A DNA stretch of 13,885 nt. Source: Bacteroidaceae bacterium. GTDB taxonomy: Bacteria > Bacteroidota > Bacteroidia > Bacteroidales > Bacteroidaceae. The first letter of the stretch is position 1. Every line of letters starts with the position of its first letter. Made by a program: the position numbers and the translations under genes. Of the stretch, positions 1 to 7,775 are shown in pieces. The DNA is taken from NCBI GenBank assembly GCA_900770655.1, contig CAAGLA010000021.1, positions 1 through 13,885 on the forward strand, in the 5' to 3' direction. The notes under the pieces were generated by a model. It was not told the origin of the DNA and ran no database searches. It saw only the letters and a list, made by a program, of their open reading frames with translations.

Positions 1-17
1 GCTATGCTTTTCAGTTG

Positions 18-90
18 TCGGGGTGACAGGATTCGAACCTGCGACCCCCTGGTCCCAAACCAGATGCGCTACCAACTGCGCTACACCCCG
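18..90 (-). tRNA. tRNA-Pro (anticodon UGG)
   Basis: The minus strand folds into a complete 73-nt cloverleaf. It has a 7-bp acceptor stem (CGGGGTG with CACCCCG), a D arm with GCGC stems, a 5-bp anticodon stem with loop TTTGGGA giving anticodon TGG, a 5-nt variable loop, and a T arm with the TTCGAAT loop. The discriminator base is A. The next genomic bases do not encode CCA, so CCA would be added after transcription. It reads proline codons. It starts 11 nt after the stop codon of the serine palmitoyltransferase gene on the same strand, with no promoter or terminator visible in the gap, so it is probably processed from the same transcript. Confidence 0.97.
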
Positions 91-101
91 CAACCAATTC
101 T

Positions 102-1289
102 TTACTTAATTATTTCCAACTGCTTGAAAATTGGAACCATAACTTCCAATGCACGGTCTATCTGCTCCTTTGTATGCGTTGCCATAAGCGAGAAGCGTAT
201 TAAGGTATCCTGCGGCGAGCAAGCCGGAGGAACAACCGGGTTTACGAACACGCCGGCATCCCACAACATTTTTGTTACAAGGAATGTCTTGTCGGTGTCG
301 CGAATGTAAATTGGAATAATAGGTGTAGATGTATTTCCTATCTCGAAACCGAGAGAACGGAAATTATCTAACGTATAATTTGTTATTTTCCAAAGGTTTT
401 CCAAACGTTCGGGCTCTTCCTGTATAATGTGCAGCGCCTCGAGTGCCGCAGCTGTGGCTGCCGGCGTGTTGCTTGCGCTGAATATATAGGAACGTGAGTT
501 GTGACGTATATAGTTTATCACCTCTTTGTCACCGGCCACAAAACCGCCAATGGTAGCCAACGACTTGCTGAATGTACCCATTAGCAGGTCTACATCGTCG
601 GTAACACCGAAATGGTTGGCTGTTCCGCGTCCCTGATGCCCAAGAACGCCCAAGCCGTGTGCTTCGTCGACATATATACTTGCATTGTATTTGTTCTTCA
701 GCCTTACTATTTCGGGCAGGTTGGCAATGTCGCCCTCCATACTGAAGACACCGTCTACAACTATCATTTTTATTGTCGCGGGGTCACAGGCCATAAGCTC
801 TTTTTCAAGAGCCTCCATATCGTTGTGCTTAAACTTGCGCACGGTAGAGAAAGAGAGACGGCGGCCGTCGACAATGGATGCGTGGTCGAGCTCGTCGCAA
901 ATTATTGTATCTCTGCGGCCTGTTATACAAGAAAGAACACCCAAATTCACCTGAAAACCTGTTGAGTAGACAAGCGCTTCGTCTTTACCCACAAACTGAG
1001 CGAGTTCGTTTTCGAGCTGCAAATGAATATCTACTGTTCCGTTAAGGAAACGCGAACCGGCACAACCTGTACCATACTTACGGGTTGCCGCAATTGCAGC
1101 CTCTTTAATTCTTGGGTGGTTGGTCAAGCCCATATAGGAGTTTGAACCGAACATCAATACCTTTTTGCCACTCATCAGCACCTCAGTATCCTGCTCGCTT
1201 TCTATGCAACGGAAATAGGGGTAAACGCCCATTTCCATAAAACGCTGCGGCAAATCGTATTTAGCACATTTATCTTTTAACAAACCCAT
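102..1289 (-). CDS. spt: Serine palmitoyltransferase (sphingolipid biosynthesis)
   Basis: A 395-residue PLP-dependent alpha-oxoamine synthase. It condenses L-serine with a fatty acyl-CoA to 3-ketosphinganine, the first step of Bacteroidetes sphingolipid synthesis, in the cytoplasm. The sequence resembles what I recall of Bacteroides Spt throughout, including an N-terminus beginning MGLLKDKCAKYDLPQ and ending near VYPYFR. Visible family motifs are CAGSRFLNGT (76-85), DELDHASIVDGRR (132-144; His136 stacks on PLP), VDEAHGLGVLG (207-217; Asp208 and His211 contact the cofactor) and GTFSKSLA (238-245), with Lys242 as the Schiff-base lysine. Length fits the family. The frame is open a further 19 codons upstream, but the promoter -7 box at 1343-1351 lies inside that extension, so ATG at 1289 is the credible start, leaving a leader of about 50 nt. 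Kbl (2-amino-3-ketobutyrate ligase) is the closest alternative, but the N-terminal region favours Spt. Confidence 0.93.
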   Translation of the reverse strand: MGLLKDKCAKYDLPQRFMEMGVYPYFRCIESEQDTEVLMSGKKVLMFGSNSYMGLTNHPRIKEAAIAATRKYGTGCAGSRFLNGTVDIHLQLENELAQFVGKDEALVYSTGFQVNLGVLSCITGRRDTIICDELDHASIVDGRRLSFSTVRKFKHNDMEALEKELMACDPATIKMIVVDGVFSMEGDIANLPEIVRLKNKYNASIYVDEAHGLGVLGHQGRGTANHFGVTDDVDLLMGTFSKSLATIGGFVAGDKEVINYIRHNSRSYIFSASNTPAATAAALEALHIIQEEPERLENLWKITNYTLDNFRSLGFEIGNTSTPIIPIYIRDTDKTFLVTKMLWDAGVFVNPVVPPACSPQDTLIRFSLMATHTKEQIDRALEVMVPIFKQLEIIK

Positions 1290-1342
1290 AATTGTTGTTT
1301 TTCCAAGAGAAACAAATAATTCACATTCTCTAATTTCGACTT

Positions 1343-1374
1343 GCAAAGGTACTTATTTTTTTTCAGCATCACAA
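1343..1374 (-). promoter_or_regulatory. Promoter of spt / tRNA-Pro
   Basis: On the minus strand TACCTTTGC (1351-1343) matches the Bacteroidetes -7 consensus TAnnTTTGC exactly. A TTG (-33 box) lies at 1374-1372, 20 nt upstream. Predicted transcription start is near 1337. It fixes the spt start at 1289. Confidence 0.8.
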
Positions 1375-1427
1375 CCTTTTTATAACAAATTTAAGAAGCC
1401 GTTCAAATTTCTTTCAATAGAATGCCA

Positions 1428-1475
1428 TATATAAAAAGTACAGGACAACCGCCGTTGTCCTGTACTTTTTATATA
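1428..1475 (-). terminator. Intrinsic terminator of the wza-wzc unit
   Basis: A perfect 22-bp inverted repeat (1428-1449 with 1454-1475) with loop CGCC, its core being GTACAGGACAAC and its complement. On the minus strand the outer part of the stem's 3' arm is AU-rich (ACTTTTTATAT), so the U-tract is built into the stem. It begins 10 nt after the wzc stop and separates this unit from the spt promoter. The symmetry would allow termination in both directions. Confidence 0.85.
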
Positions 1476-1485
1476 AATTCATATT

Positions 1486-3876
1486 CTATTTTTTCGCACG
1501 CTCGCCATAGCCATAAACAGAATCGCTATAGCCATAGTTCCCATAGCCGTACCTCTTTCGGCTGATAGTGTCGGCATTAACAACAACAGATACGTTTTCG
1601 AGCCTGCCGTCGGCTATCAACGATTTGAGGAACGGGAAAACATCGCGATGTGTATAGCCTACACGCATCACATAGAGAAGAGCATCGGCAACACGGCTCA
1701 CAATCATCGAGTCGGCAACAAGGCCTACCGGTGCAGTGTCGAGAATTACATAATCGTACTTTTCGCTCAAGTGCTCTATAGCCTTGTCGAGGTTAGAGCG
1801 CGACAATAATTCCGTTGGGTTCGGCGGAACAATACCCGCAGGAAGAATATCGAGCCCCGGAACAACGCCCGAAGGAACTACTAACTTGTCGAGCATAGCC
1901 ACATCCTTTTCGTCGGCAGCGAGATAGGATGTTATACCTTCGGCATTCACATCCAAGTCGAACAATTCGGCCAAACGGGGTTTACGGATATCGAGACCCA
2001 CAAGCACCACCTTCTTGCCAAGCAACGCTGTGCTGACAGCAAGGTTACCGGCAACAAATGTCTTACCCTCGCCCGATGTGGTTGAAGTAAACATAATTAC
2101 CTTGCCCGATGTCTTCTTCATAACAAACTGCAGGTTTGTACGCAGGGCACGGAAGGATTCGGCCATAACATCGTTGTTATTCTTTTCAACAACAATAAGA
2201 CGCGATTTTTCGCTCTTGTTCTTCAAGAAAGGTATTGTGCCTACGTGCGGAACAGAGAGCGACTTCTGCACCTCGTCTACACTTGTTATATTGGTGCGCA
2301 GCAATACTCGCAAATAGATTACGCCTGCCGGTAACAGGAAGCCCAAGAAGAATGCAAGCAGGTATATCATCTTGCCATTGGGAGCGACCTTGCCCACCAA
2401 TGTGGGGGCGTCTATGCATCTCAGGTTGTCGGCTGTAACGGCAAGGCTAAGTGCATTCTCCTCGTACTTTTGGAGAAGCATCACATAGAGACCCGACTTT
2501 ACATCGCACTCACGGGTGATTGTCAACAATTCACGCTCTATATCGGGCGATATCTGGAAACGGTAGGTATAGCTGTCTACAAGAGCTGCCACTGCCTGAC
2601 GCTGAACTGAGAGAGCCTTGTCGAATGCCTCAAGGGCAAGCCTCAAATCGCTCTGCATTGCACTCACCTTTTCTGTTATGTGCCTTAGCGAGGGGTTATC
2701 CTCGGTTACAGTGAGAAGCAGCTGGTTTCTCTCTACAACCTCGCGGTTGTAGTTGTTTATAAGAGTTACCAGAGCTTGGTCTATCTCAACACCAAAAGTA
2801 GTGGGAATGACCTTCATATCGTTTGCAGGGTTGTTGACATAGTCGTTCAAGAAACGCGAAGATTCTATAACGAGGTCTATCTCTTCCAACTGCCTTATAT
2901 AGGTATTCTTGTTCTGGCTGACAGAAGGAGCATCGACCTTAGGGTCTATAAGCTGATTCTGCTTTTTATATGCAGCCAAGCGGGTTTCCATTATCTGCAG
3001 CTCTATGCTGAGAGAGTCTATGCGGTCGATGATGAAACGCTCGGTCTTGCGTGCAACCTGACGCTTGTCCTCGTTGGTAACGTGGTTATAGCTCTCTATG
3101 AGCGCATTCAGGAAATCGACACCGTTCTGCGGCACCTTTGTATTCACGGCAAGTATAGAGACCGAAGAGGTCTTTGACACCGGAGCTATAGAAAGGGCAC
3201 CCATATAAGACGCTGTAGCGCTCTCTATTGTATTAATGGTTACAAGCAACTCGCCTACAGGTTCTTTTATAACTTCATTGCTATCTATAAGCACCTCGCC
3301 CACAGAGGTTGAAAGCACAAACGGGTAGCCCGTTATTGCCACCGGCTCTTTAACCTCTTTTATTCCAAGCTGCTCGTTTATATACTCGTATGAAACTTTT
3401 GCCGTTTTACCAGCAAACTCAAAATGCAAGTTCAGCGGCGCAAGCATATTGGGAAGAGAGTCTACAGGGAAAGAGACCAGAACAGGGCTCGCGTCCTTGT
3501 ATATTCCCCTGTCGCCGAAACCGGGTACCAAGTACGACACGTACAAATTAGACGAGAGTACCGCACCACGCACAACCGACATTGAGTTGATTACCTCAAT
3601 TTCATTCTCTACATTTGTATTCTGTGCCTGAAAACCAAAGTCGGAAAGCATATCGGCCTGAGACGAGAAAGAGCCCTTTTCTTTATCCTGCAACAGAATT
3701 TTCGCTGTTACCTGATAGGTGGGAGCCGTATAGCGAATATAGACCACGGCAAGAGCGAGTGCCACAATTACTGAAAGGGCAAACCACTTCCAATAGTCGT
3801 AGAAATATGACAGCGCCACCTTAATATCGAAACCGCCCTCTTCGGGAAGGTTGTTCATATTTTCGTTATCCTGCAT
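1486..3876 (-). CDS. wzc: Wzc-like polysaccharide co-polymerase with BY-kinase domain
   Basis: A 796-residue inner-membrane protein that controls chain length and export of capsule or exopolysaccharide and autophosphorylates on tyrosine. Order: cytoplasmic N-terminus; Wzz-type domain with TM1 (about 31-48); long periplasmic region with coiled-coil stretches (about 270-450); TM2 (about 503-526); cytoplasmic CpsD/CapB-type kinase (about 565-770). Kinase motifs: Walker A SGEGKT (601-606), Walker A' LVGLDIRKP (625-633) and Walker B VILDTAP (710-716). The C-terminus (776-790) is a tyrosine cluster of six Tyr alternating with Gly/Asn/Ser, the usual autophosphorylation tail. It starts 6 nt after the wza stop, so the two are translationally linked. 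A second in-frame Met at residue 7 is an alternative start. No glycosyltransferase or flippase genes are adjacent, so the polymer is unknown. Confidence 0.93.
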   Translation of the reverse strand: MQDNENMNNLPEEGGFDIKVALSYFYDYWKWFALSVIVALALAVVYIRYTAPTYQVTAKILLQDKEKGSFSSQADMLSDFGFQAQNTNVENEIEVINSMSVVRGAVLSSNLYVSYLVPGFGDRGIYKDASPVLVSFPVDSLPNMLAPLNLHFEFAGKTAKVSYEYINEQLGIKEVKEPVAITGYPFVLSTSVGEVLIDSNEVIKEPVGELLVTINTIESATASYMGALSIAPVSKTSSVSILAVNTKVPQNGVDFLNALIESYNHVTNEDKRQVARKTERFIIDRIDSLSIELQIMETRLAAYKKQNQLIDPKVDAPSVSQNKNTYIRQLEEIDLVIESSRFLNDYVNNPANDMKVIPTTFGVEIDQALVTLINNYNREVVERNQLLLTVTEDNPSLRHITEKVSAMQSDLRLALEAFDKALSVQRQAVAALVDSYTYRFQISPDIERELLTITRECDVKSGLYVMLLQKYEENALSLAVTADNLRCIDAPTLVGKVAPNGKMIYLLAFFLGFLLPAGVIYLRVLLRTNITSVDEVQKSLSVPHVGTIPFLKNKSEKSRLIVVEKNNNDVMAESFRALRTNLQFVMKKTSGKVIMFTSTTSGEGKTFVAGNLAVSTALLGKKVVLVGLDIRKPRLAELFDLDVNAEGITSYLAADEKDVAMLDKLVVPSGVVPGLDILPAGIVPPNPTELLSRSNLDKAIEHLSEKYDYVILDTAPVGLVADSMIVSRVADALLYVMRVGYTHRDVFPFLKSLIADGRLENVSVVVNADTISRKRYGYGNYGYSDSVYGYGERAKK

Positions 3877-3882
3877 AATAGT

Positions 3883-4683
3883 TTATTTTAGGATGTTATA
3901 CATTAGCGAGGTCAAAGATATGAGAATAGATGTAGCCGAGAACCAAAGAGATGTAGAAGAGCCTATATCGGAGTTCTTCGCTTTTGATTCATTAGGCGTT
4001 ACATAGACTATATCGTTCTGCTGAAGGTAGTAATAGGGAGAATCGAGAATTGAAGCATCGTTCAGATTAAGCTCTACTATCTCTTTTCTGCCGTCTTCGC
4101 TTTCGCGAATGAGCTTGACATTTTCACGCATACCGTAAATGGTGAGGTCGCGCGCAAGCGAGAGGGCTTGGAAAATATTTACCTTTCCGTTCTTTATTGT
4201 AAATGAGCCGGGGGCGGTAACCTCGCCAAGAACAGAGACCTTGAAGTCGACAAAGCGCACTGTTACGACAGGTGTTGCACTGAAGGCGCCTTTCACCTTT
4301 TCAAAAATAACCGATTCAGCTTCGGGAATGGTGAGCCCGCCTATCTTCACCATACCAACGCTGGGGATATTCACATAGCCTTCGCTGTCGACAAGGTAGT
4401 TCTGAAGTGTCGGCTGCGAGGTAAGGGAGTTTGTGCGGTTCATATCCACAGGAGCTGTAAGGTTGTAGGCGAGAGAAGATGTGAGATTCTCAGGGTTTAT
4501 AACAGTTATTGTCAACAAATCCTGCGGCTGAATACGTGGCTCGTAAGCCGAGATTTCCTGTTCCACTGCGGCATACTCGCCACTGTTCTGCAAATAGGGA
4601 ACCCTTTTGTACGATGTACAAGAGCACACCAGCAACAATGAAAATAGAGCGCAAATTGCGATTTTTGTTCTACCCATATACAT
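3883..4683 (-). CDS. wza: Wza-like polysaccharide export outer-membrane lipoprotein
   Basis: A 266-residue lipoprotein expected to form the outer-membrane channel through which the Wzc partner passes polysaccharide. The N-terminus has a short basic region, a hydrophobic core IAICALFSLLLV and a lipobox ending VCSC, with Cys22 as the likely lipidated residue. A Poly_export domain follows (IQPQDLLTITV region), then a Ser/Gly-rich VLGEVTAPGSFTI segment and an SLBB-type beta-grasp domain. A C-terminal hydrophobic stretch (about the last 25 residues) resembles the membrane-spanning segment of Wza-family proteins. The frame opens with TTG at 4710; the first ATG is at 4683 and a second at 4677. I chose 4683 because the signal peptide then has normal length. 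First gene of a two-gene unit with wzc downstream. Confidence 0.9.
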   Translation of the reverse strand: MYMGRTKIAICALFSLLLVCSCTSYKRVPYLQNSGEYAAVEQEISAYEPRIQPQDLLTITVINPENLTSSLAYNLTAPVDMNRTNSLTSQPTLQNYLVDSEGYVNIPSVGMVKIGGLTIPEAESVIFEKVKGAFSATPVVTVRFVDFKVSVLGEVTAPGSFTIKNGKVNIFQALSLARDLTIYGMRENVKLIRESEDGRKEIVELNLNDASILDSPYYYLQQNDIVYVTPNESKAKNSDIGSSTSLWFSATSILISLTSLMYNILK

Positions 4684-4758
4684 AATAATTTTCTGATTGT
4701 CCTGATTCAAAGTAAAATGCTAAATAAAAAAATGTAACACCCCACTATACTTCATTTT

Positions 4759-4767
4759 GCAAAGATA
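4759..4767 (-). promoter_or_regulatory. Promoter (-7 box) of wza-wzc
   Basis: On the minus strand TATCTTTGC matches TAnnTTTGC. No good -33 TTTG is visible at the expected distance, only a T-rich tract. Expected start is near 4752, giving a leader of about 70 nt. It is back to back with the mltG promoter. Confidence 0.6.
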
Positions 4768-4837
4768 TAAAAGATTAAGCGAAAAAACACCATTTTTTGG
4801 GGTAAAATTCAATAAAGAAAGGAAATACAGAGCCTTG

Positions 4838-4869
4838 TTTGCTTATTATTGAGAAAAAACATACCTTCG
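4838..4869 (+). promoter_or_regulatory. Promoter of mltG
   Basis: TTTG at 4838-4841, a 20-nt spacer, then TACCTTCG at 4862-4869 (one mismatch to TAnnTTTG). Predicted start is near 4876, giving a short leader of about 19 nt before the ATG at 4895. Confidence 0.65.
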
Positions 4870-4894
4870 CGAACATATATATAATTCCAAGAAT

Positions 4895-5929
4895 ATGAAA
4901 AAGACAATCAAATGGGGAGTTGCCATATTGGCCGTAATTGCCATTATAATAGCCGCACCGCTCTGCTACACATACTACGTTGTAATTATGCAGAAAGTGG
5001 AATTGCAGGAGACTGTGTACATATACATTACACCGGGCGACAACGCAGAAAGCATAATGAAGAAGATTGACGAGGCGGCTGCGCCTAAATCTCTTAAGGG
5101 GTTTGAAATTCTTGCAGAGCACAACAACTTCGACCACCGCACAAGAAGCGGAAAGTTCGCTATAAACAACGGTGACAATATGCAGAACATATACCGGCGC
5201 ATTGTCACCAACCAGCAGACACCGGTGCGCATAACAGTACCTTCTACAAGAACCGTTGAACAGATAGCAGCCATACTGGGCAACGAACTTATGATAGATT
5301 CGGCCGACGTTATGAACCTGCTCTCGAACAACCTGTACCTTTCGTGCTTCGGGTACACCAAGGAGAGTATGCCCTCTATGTTCATACCCGACACATACGA
5401 GGTATACTGGAACATAACAGCCGAAGACCTTATAGTGCGCCTGCTCGAAGAGCGCAGCAAATTCTGGAACAGCACACGCCGTGCAAAAGCCGAAGCTATT
5501 GGGCTGACAGCAGAAGAGGTCGCCACCCTCGCCTCTATAGTAGACGAAGAGACCAACAACAACGAAGAGAAACCCATTGTTGCAGGGCTATACATAAATA
5601 GGCTCAACCGCGGTATGCTGCTGCAGGCCGACCCTACTGTAAAGTTCGCGCTTGGCGACCCTACAATAAGACGTATTTTCAATAGCGACTTGGAGGTAGA
5701 ATCGCCCTACAACACATACAAGCACGCAGGCCTGCCTCCCGGCCCCATTAGAATACCCACAAAACAGGGGTTGGAGAGCGTTCTCAACTACCAAGAGCAC
5801 GACTACATATATATGTGTGCTAAAGAAGATTTTTCGGGCACACACAATTTTACAAGGACACTTAGCGAGCACAACGCCAATGCACGCCGCTACCAGCAAG
5901 CACTAAATGCAAACAACATTAACAGATAA
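4895..5929 (+). CDS. mltG: Endolytic murein transglycosylase MltG (YceG family)
   Basis: A 344-residue inner-membrane protein that cleaves nascent peptidoglycan strands and so sets glycan chain length. One N-terminal membrane anchor (about 7-30) is followed by a periplasmic region with a LysM-like segment (about 38-105) and the YceG catalytic domain. The signature ASIVDEET (213-220) corresponds to ASIVEKET of E. coli MltG; Glu219 aligns with the conserved Glu of that motif, the probable catalytic acid. Other conserved blocks are INRL (234-237), LLQADPTV (242-249), SPYNTY (270-275) and GLPPGPI (279-285). Length fits the family. Its last 17 codons are duplicated 140 bp downstream, beyond a palindromic element. 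The GH20 gene follows on the same strand with no separate promoter visible, so co-transcription is likely. Confidence 0.95.
   Translation: MKKTIKWGVAILAVIAIIIAAPLCYTYYVVIMQKVELQETVYIYITPGDNAESIMKKIDEAAAPKSLKGFEILAEHNNFDHRTRSGKFAINNGDNMQNIYRRIVTNQQTPVRITVPSTRTVEQIAAILGNELMIDSADVMNLLSNNLYLSCFGYTKESMPSMFIPDTYEVYWNITAEDLIVRLLEERSKFWNSTRRAKAEAIGLTAEEVATLASIVDEETNNNEEKPIVAGLYINRLNRGMLLQADPTVKFALGDPTIRRIFNSDLEVESPYNTYKHAGLPPGPIRIPTKQGLESVLNYQEHDYIYMCAKEDFSGTHNFTRTLSEHNANARRYQQALNANNINR
5878..5928 (+). repeat. Direct repeat copy 1: 3' end of mltG
   Basis: This 51-nt stretch covers the last codons of mltG up to the second base of the stop region. It matches 6020-6070 at 47 of 51 positions. A weaker second block (5929-5948) matches 6088-6107 at 17 of 20 positions, so the duplication reached into the original mltG-GH20 spacer. 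Confidence 0.9.
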
Positions 5930-5946
5930 AAAAATAGCATAGACAA

Positions 5947-6014
5947 GCTTTGTAGCGATTGGTCGCGCGAAGTGCCGGCAACGCTGGCACCGCGTGGGTC
6001 GCGAACAACAAAGC
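5947..6014 (+). repeat. Palindromic 3'-UTR element, copy A
   Basis: Nested inverted repeats. The outer stem is GCTTTGT (5947-5953) with ACAAAGC (6008-6014). Next is GCGA (5955-5958) with TCGC (5999-6002), then TCGCGCG (5963-5969) with CGCGTGG (5991-5997), and the apical GTGCCGGC (5972-5979) with GCTGGCAC (5983-5990) around an AAC loop. Several pairs are G-U only if the plus strand is the RNA, so it is expected to fold in the mltG transcript. It is closely related to the element at 8231-8290. It lies between mltG and the GH20 gene. Confidence 0.85.
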
Positions 6015-6019
6015 GAAGT

Positions 6020-6070
6020 CAATGCCCGCCGCTACCGGCAAGCACTAAATGCAAATAATATTAACAGATA
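6020..6070 (+). repeat. Direct repeat copy 2: displaced mltG 3' end
   Basis: It repeats the end of mltG in 51 nt with four differences. In the mltG frame it would encode the same C-terminal peptide except for one Gln-to-Arg change; the other three differences are synonymous Ala/Asn codons, and the stop is TAG instead of TAA. It sits directly after the palindromic element and runs into the leader of the GH20 gene. Confidence 0.9.
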
Positions 6071-6108
6071 GCAGAACTAACAAAGAATAAAAACAGCATA
6101 GACGAGCA

Positions 6109-7737
6109 ATGAAAAGAGCAATACTATTTGCCGGCATTATCCTTGCCTGCCACATAACAATTACAGCACAAAACAACACCGCTGCCCTATTACCAATGCC
6201 CCAACACGTTACAATCGATGCCGAGGGCAGAACATTCCGCATAAAAGAAAGCACAGTTATAAATGCAGAATTCGAGAATGCGGAATTCATTACCACCCGG
6301 CTTGCCGCAATTATTGAAGAGAGGACCGGCATTGCCCTTTCCACCGGTAGCAGAGGGCGCAACGTAATAGAGGTTGCCATTGACACCACACTGCAAGGGC
6401 GAGAGCACTACACCATAGATGTAAACAGACGTGGCATATATATAAAAGGTGCAACAGAGGGTGCGCTGTTCCTTGCACTGCAGACAATAGACCAGATTCT
6501 GCTGGGCGATGTATGCAACACCGCAAAAGGAGAGGTTGAGTACATAAGCATAGACGACAACCCACGATACCCCCTGCGTGCAATAATGCTCGACCCGGCA
6601 CGCCATTTCATTCCAACAGCCGATGTAAAGTTCTTCATAGACCAGATGGTACGTTTCAAGTTCAACACCCTTCAGCTACACCTTACAGACGACCAAGGGT
6701 GGAGAATTGAGATAAAGAGCCACCCCGAACTGACCGGGATTGGAGCATTCCGCAAGGAAGGCGGCAGCCCACAAGGGCCCGACAACGGTTTCTACACCCA
6801 AGAGGAAATAAAAGAGATTATAGAATACGCGGCACAGAGAAACATTGAGGTTATTCCCGAACTCGACATTCCGGGGCACTCTGTTGCTCTGTTGACAGCA
6901 CACCCCGAAATGGGCTGTCCGTTCCGCCACGAAGAGCATAAGGAGCTTGGCACAACCACCAATATGATGCTGTGCGCCGCAAACGAAGATGTATATGCCA
7001 TATACGAAGATATAATTAGAGAGATAGCCCTGCTGTTCCCGTCGCAGAAGATACACTTGGGCGGTGACGAAGCCGCCATTGCCGCAAACTGGGCAAAGTG
7101 CGACGATTGCCTTGCTATGATGAACAGTTTAGGGTACGAAAGCCCCGAACAGCTGATGATACCCTTCTTCAACAACATTCTCGACATTGTGCGCCGCAAC
7201 GGCAAGGAGGCTATTCTGTGGTGCGAACTCGACAATATATGGCCGCCCGCCAACGAGTACCTCTTCCCCTACCCCTCCGACGTAACGCTCGTCACTTGGC
7301 GCAACGCGCTCACCCCAAAATGTATTGAGCTTACCCGCGAGCACGGGCACAGCCTCATAATGGCACCGGGAGAGTATGCCTACCTCGACTACCCGCAGTA
7401 CCACGGCGACCTGCCCGAATTCAACAACTGGGGAATGCCGGTGACAACGCTGGAGCAGACATACAGTCTCGACCCCGGCTACGGACTGCCACAAGAGGAA
7501 CAACAGCACATAACGGGAGTAATGGCAACTCTATGGGGCGAAGCTATTAAAGATATAAACCGTGTTACCTATATGGCATTCCCACGCGCTATGGCTATTG
7601 CAGAAGCCGCGTGGAGCTATATGCCGCAGCGCAGTTGGGAGAGCTTTAAGGAGCGCATATATCCCAACATAACCGATATGATGAAGCGTGGAGTTTCCGT
7701 TAGAGTTCCTTTTGAAATTGTAGAGAGAAAACAATAG
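6109..7737 (+). CDS. Secreted beta-N-acetylhexosaminidase (GH20)
   Basis: A 542-residue exo-hydrolase that removes terminal beta-linked GlcNAc or GalNAc from glycans. It has a signal peptide (1-20, likely cleaved after ITITA, followed by Gln), a GH20b N-terminal alpha/beta domain (about 25-150) and the GH20 TIM barrel (about 152-505). Visible motifs are LDPARHF with substrate-binding Arg165 (161-167), LHLTDDQGWR (190-199), ELDIPGHS (251-258), the catalytic pair Asp320-Glu321 in HLGGDE, and LWGE (475-478). All key residues are present. It lies downstream of mltG on the same strand, separated by the palindromic element and the duplicated mltG tail. No promoter matching TAnnTTTG is visible in the spacer. 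Host-glycan foraging or cell-wall amino-sugar recycling are both possible roles; the sequence does not decide between them. Confidence 0.95.
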   Translation: MKRAILFAGIILACHITITAQNNTAALLPMPQHVTIDAEGRTFRIKESTVINAEFENAEFITTRLAAIIEERTGIALSTGSRGRNVIEVAIDTTLQGREHYTIDVNRRGIYIKGATEGALFLALQTIDQILLGDVCNTAKGEVEYISIDDNPRYPLRAIMLDPARHFIPTADVKFFIDQMVRFKFNTLQLHLTDDQGWRIEIKSHPELTGIGAFRKEGGSPQGPDNGFYTQEEIKEIIEYAAQRNIEVIPELDIPGHSVALLTAHPEMGCPFRHEEHKELGTTTNMMLCAANEDVYAIYEDIIREIALLFPSQKIHLGGDEAAIAANWAKCDDCLAMMNSLGYESPEQLMIPFFNNILDIVRRNGKEAILWCELDNIWPPANEYLFPYPSDVTLVTWRNALTPKCIELTREHGHSLIMAPGEYAYLDYPQYHGDLPEFNNWGMPVTTLEQTYSLDPGYGLPQEEQQHITGVMATLWGEAIKDINRVTYMAFPRAMAIAEAAWSYMPQRSWESFKERIYPNITDMMKRGVSVRVPFEIVERKQ

Positions 7738-7768
7738 CCCGGCGAGAGGCTGAGCCACCTTACCGGGC
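7737..7768 (+). terminator. Weak hairpin after the GH20 gene
   Basis: GCCCGG (7737-7742) pairs with CCGGGC (7763-7768), with a smaller GGC/GCC stem inside. No T-tract follows on the plus strand, so it is at best a weak terminator or a 3'-end stabilising hairpin. Confidence 0.3.
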
Positions 7769-7775
7769 AATATAC

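Noticed and set aside
18..90. tRNA-Pro as an integration site of a mobile element
   Set aside because: No integrase gene and no repeat of the tRNA 3' end was seen in the window.
4975..5682. 235-codon frame antisense to mltG
   Set aside because: A shadow of a well-supported gene; composition follows the codon bias of mltG and no domain is recognisable.
5947..6014. Integron attC-like site or ordinary terminator
   Set aside because: There is no integrase or cassette array, no recognisable recombination core pair, and no U-tract after the stem.
5878..6070. Diversity-generating retroelement (variable repeat at gene end, hairpin, template repeat)
   Set aside because: The layout resembles one, but differences between the copies are not at adenines of the presumed template, no reverse transcriptase is present, and MltG is an unlikely target.
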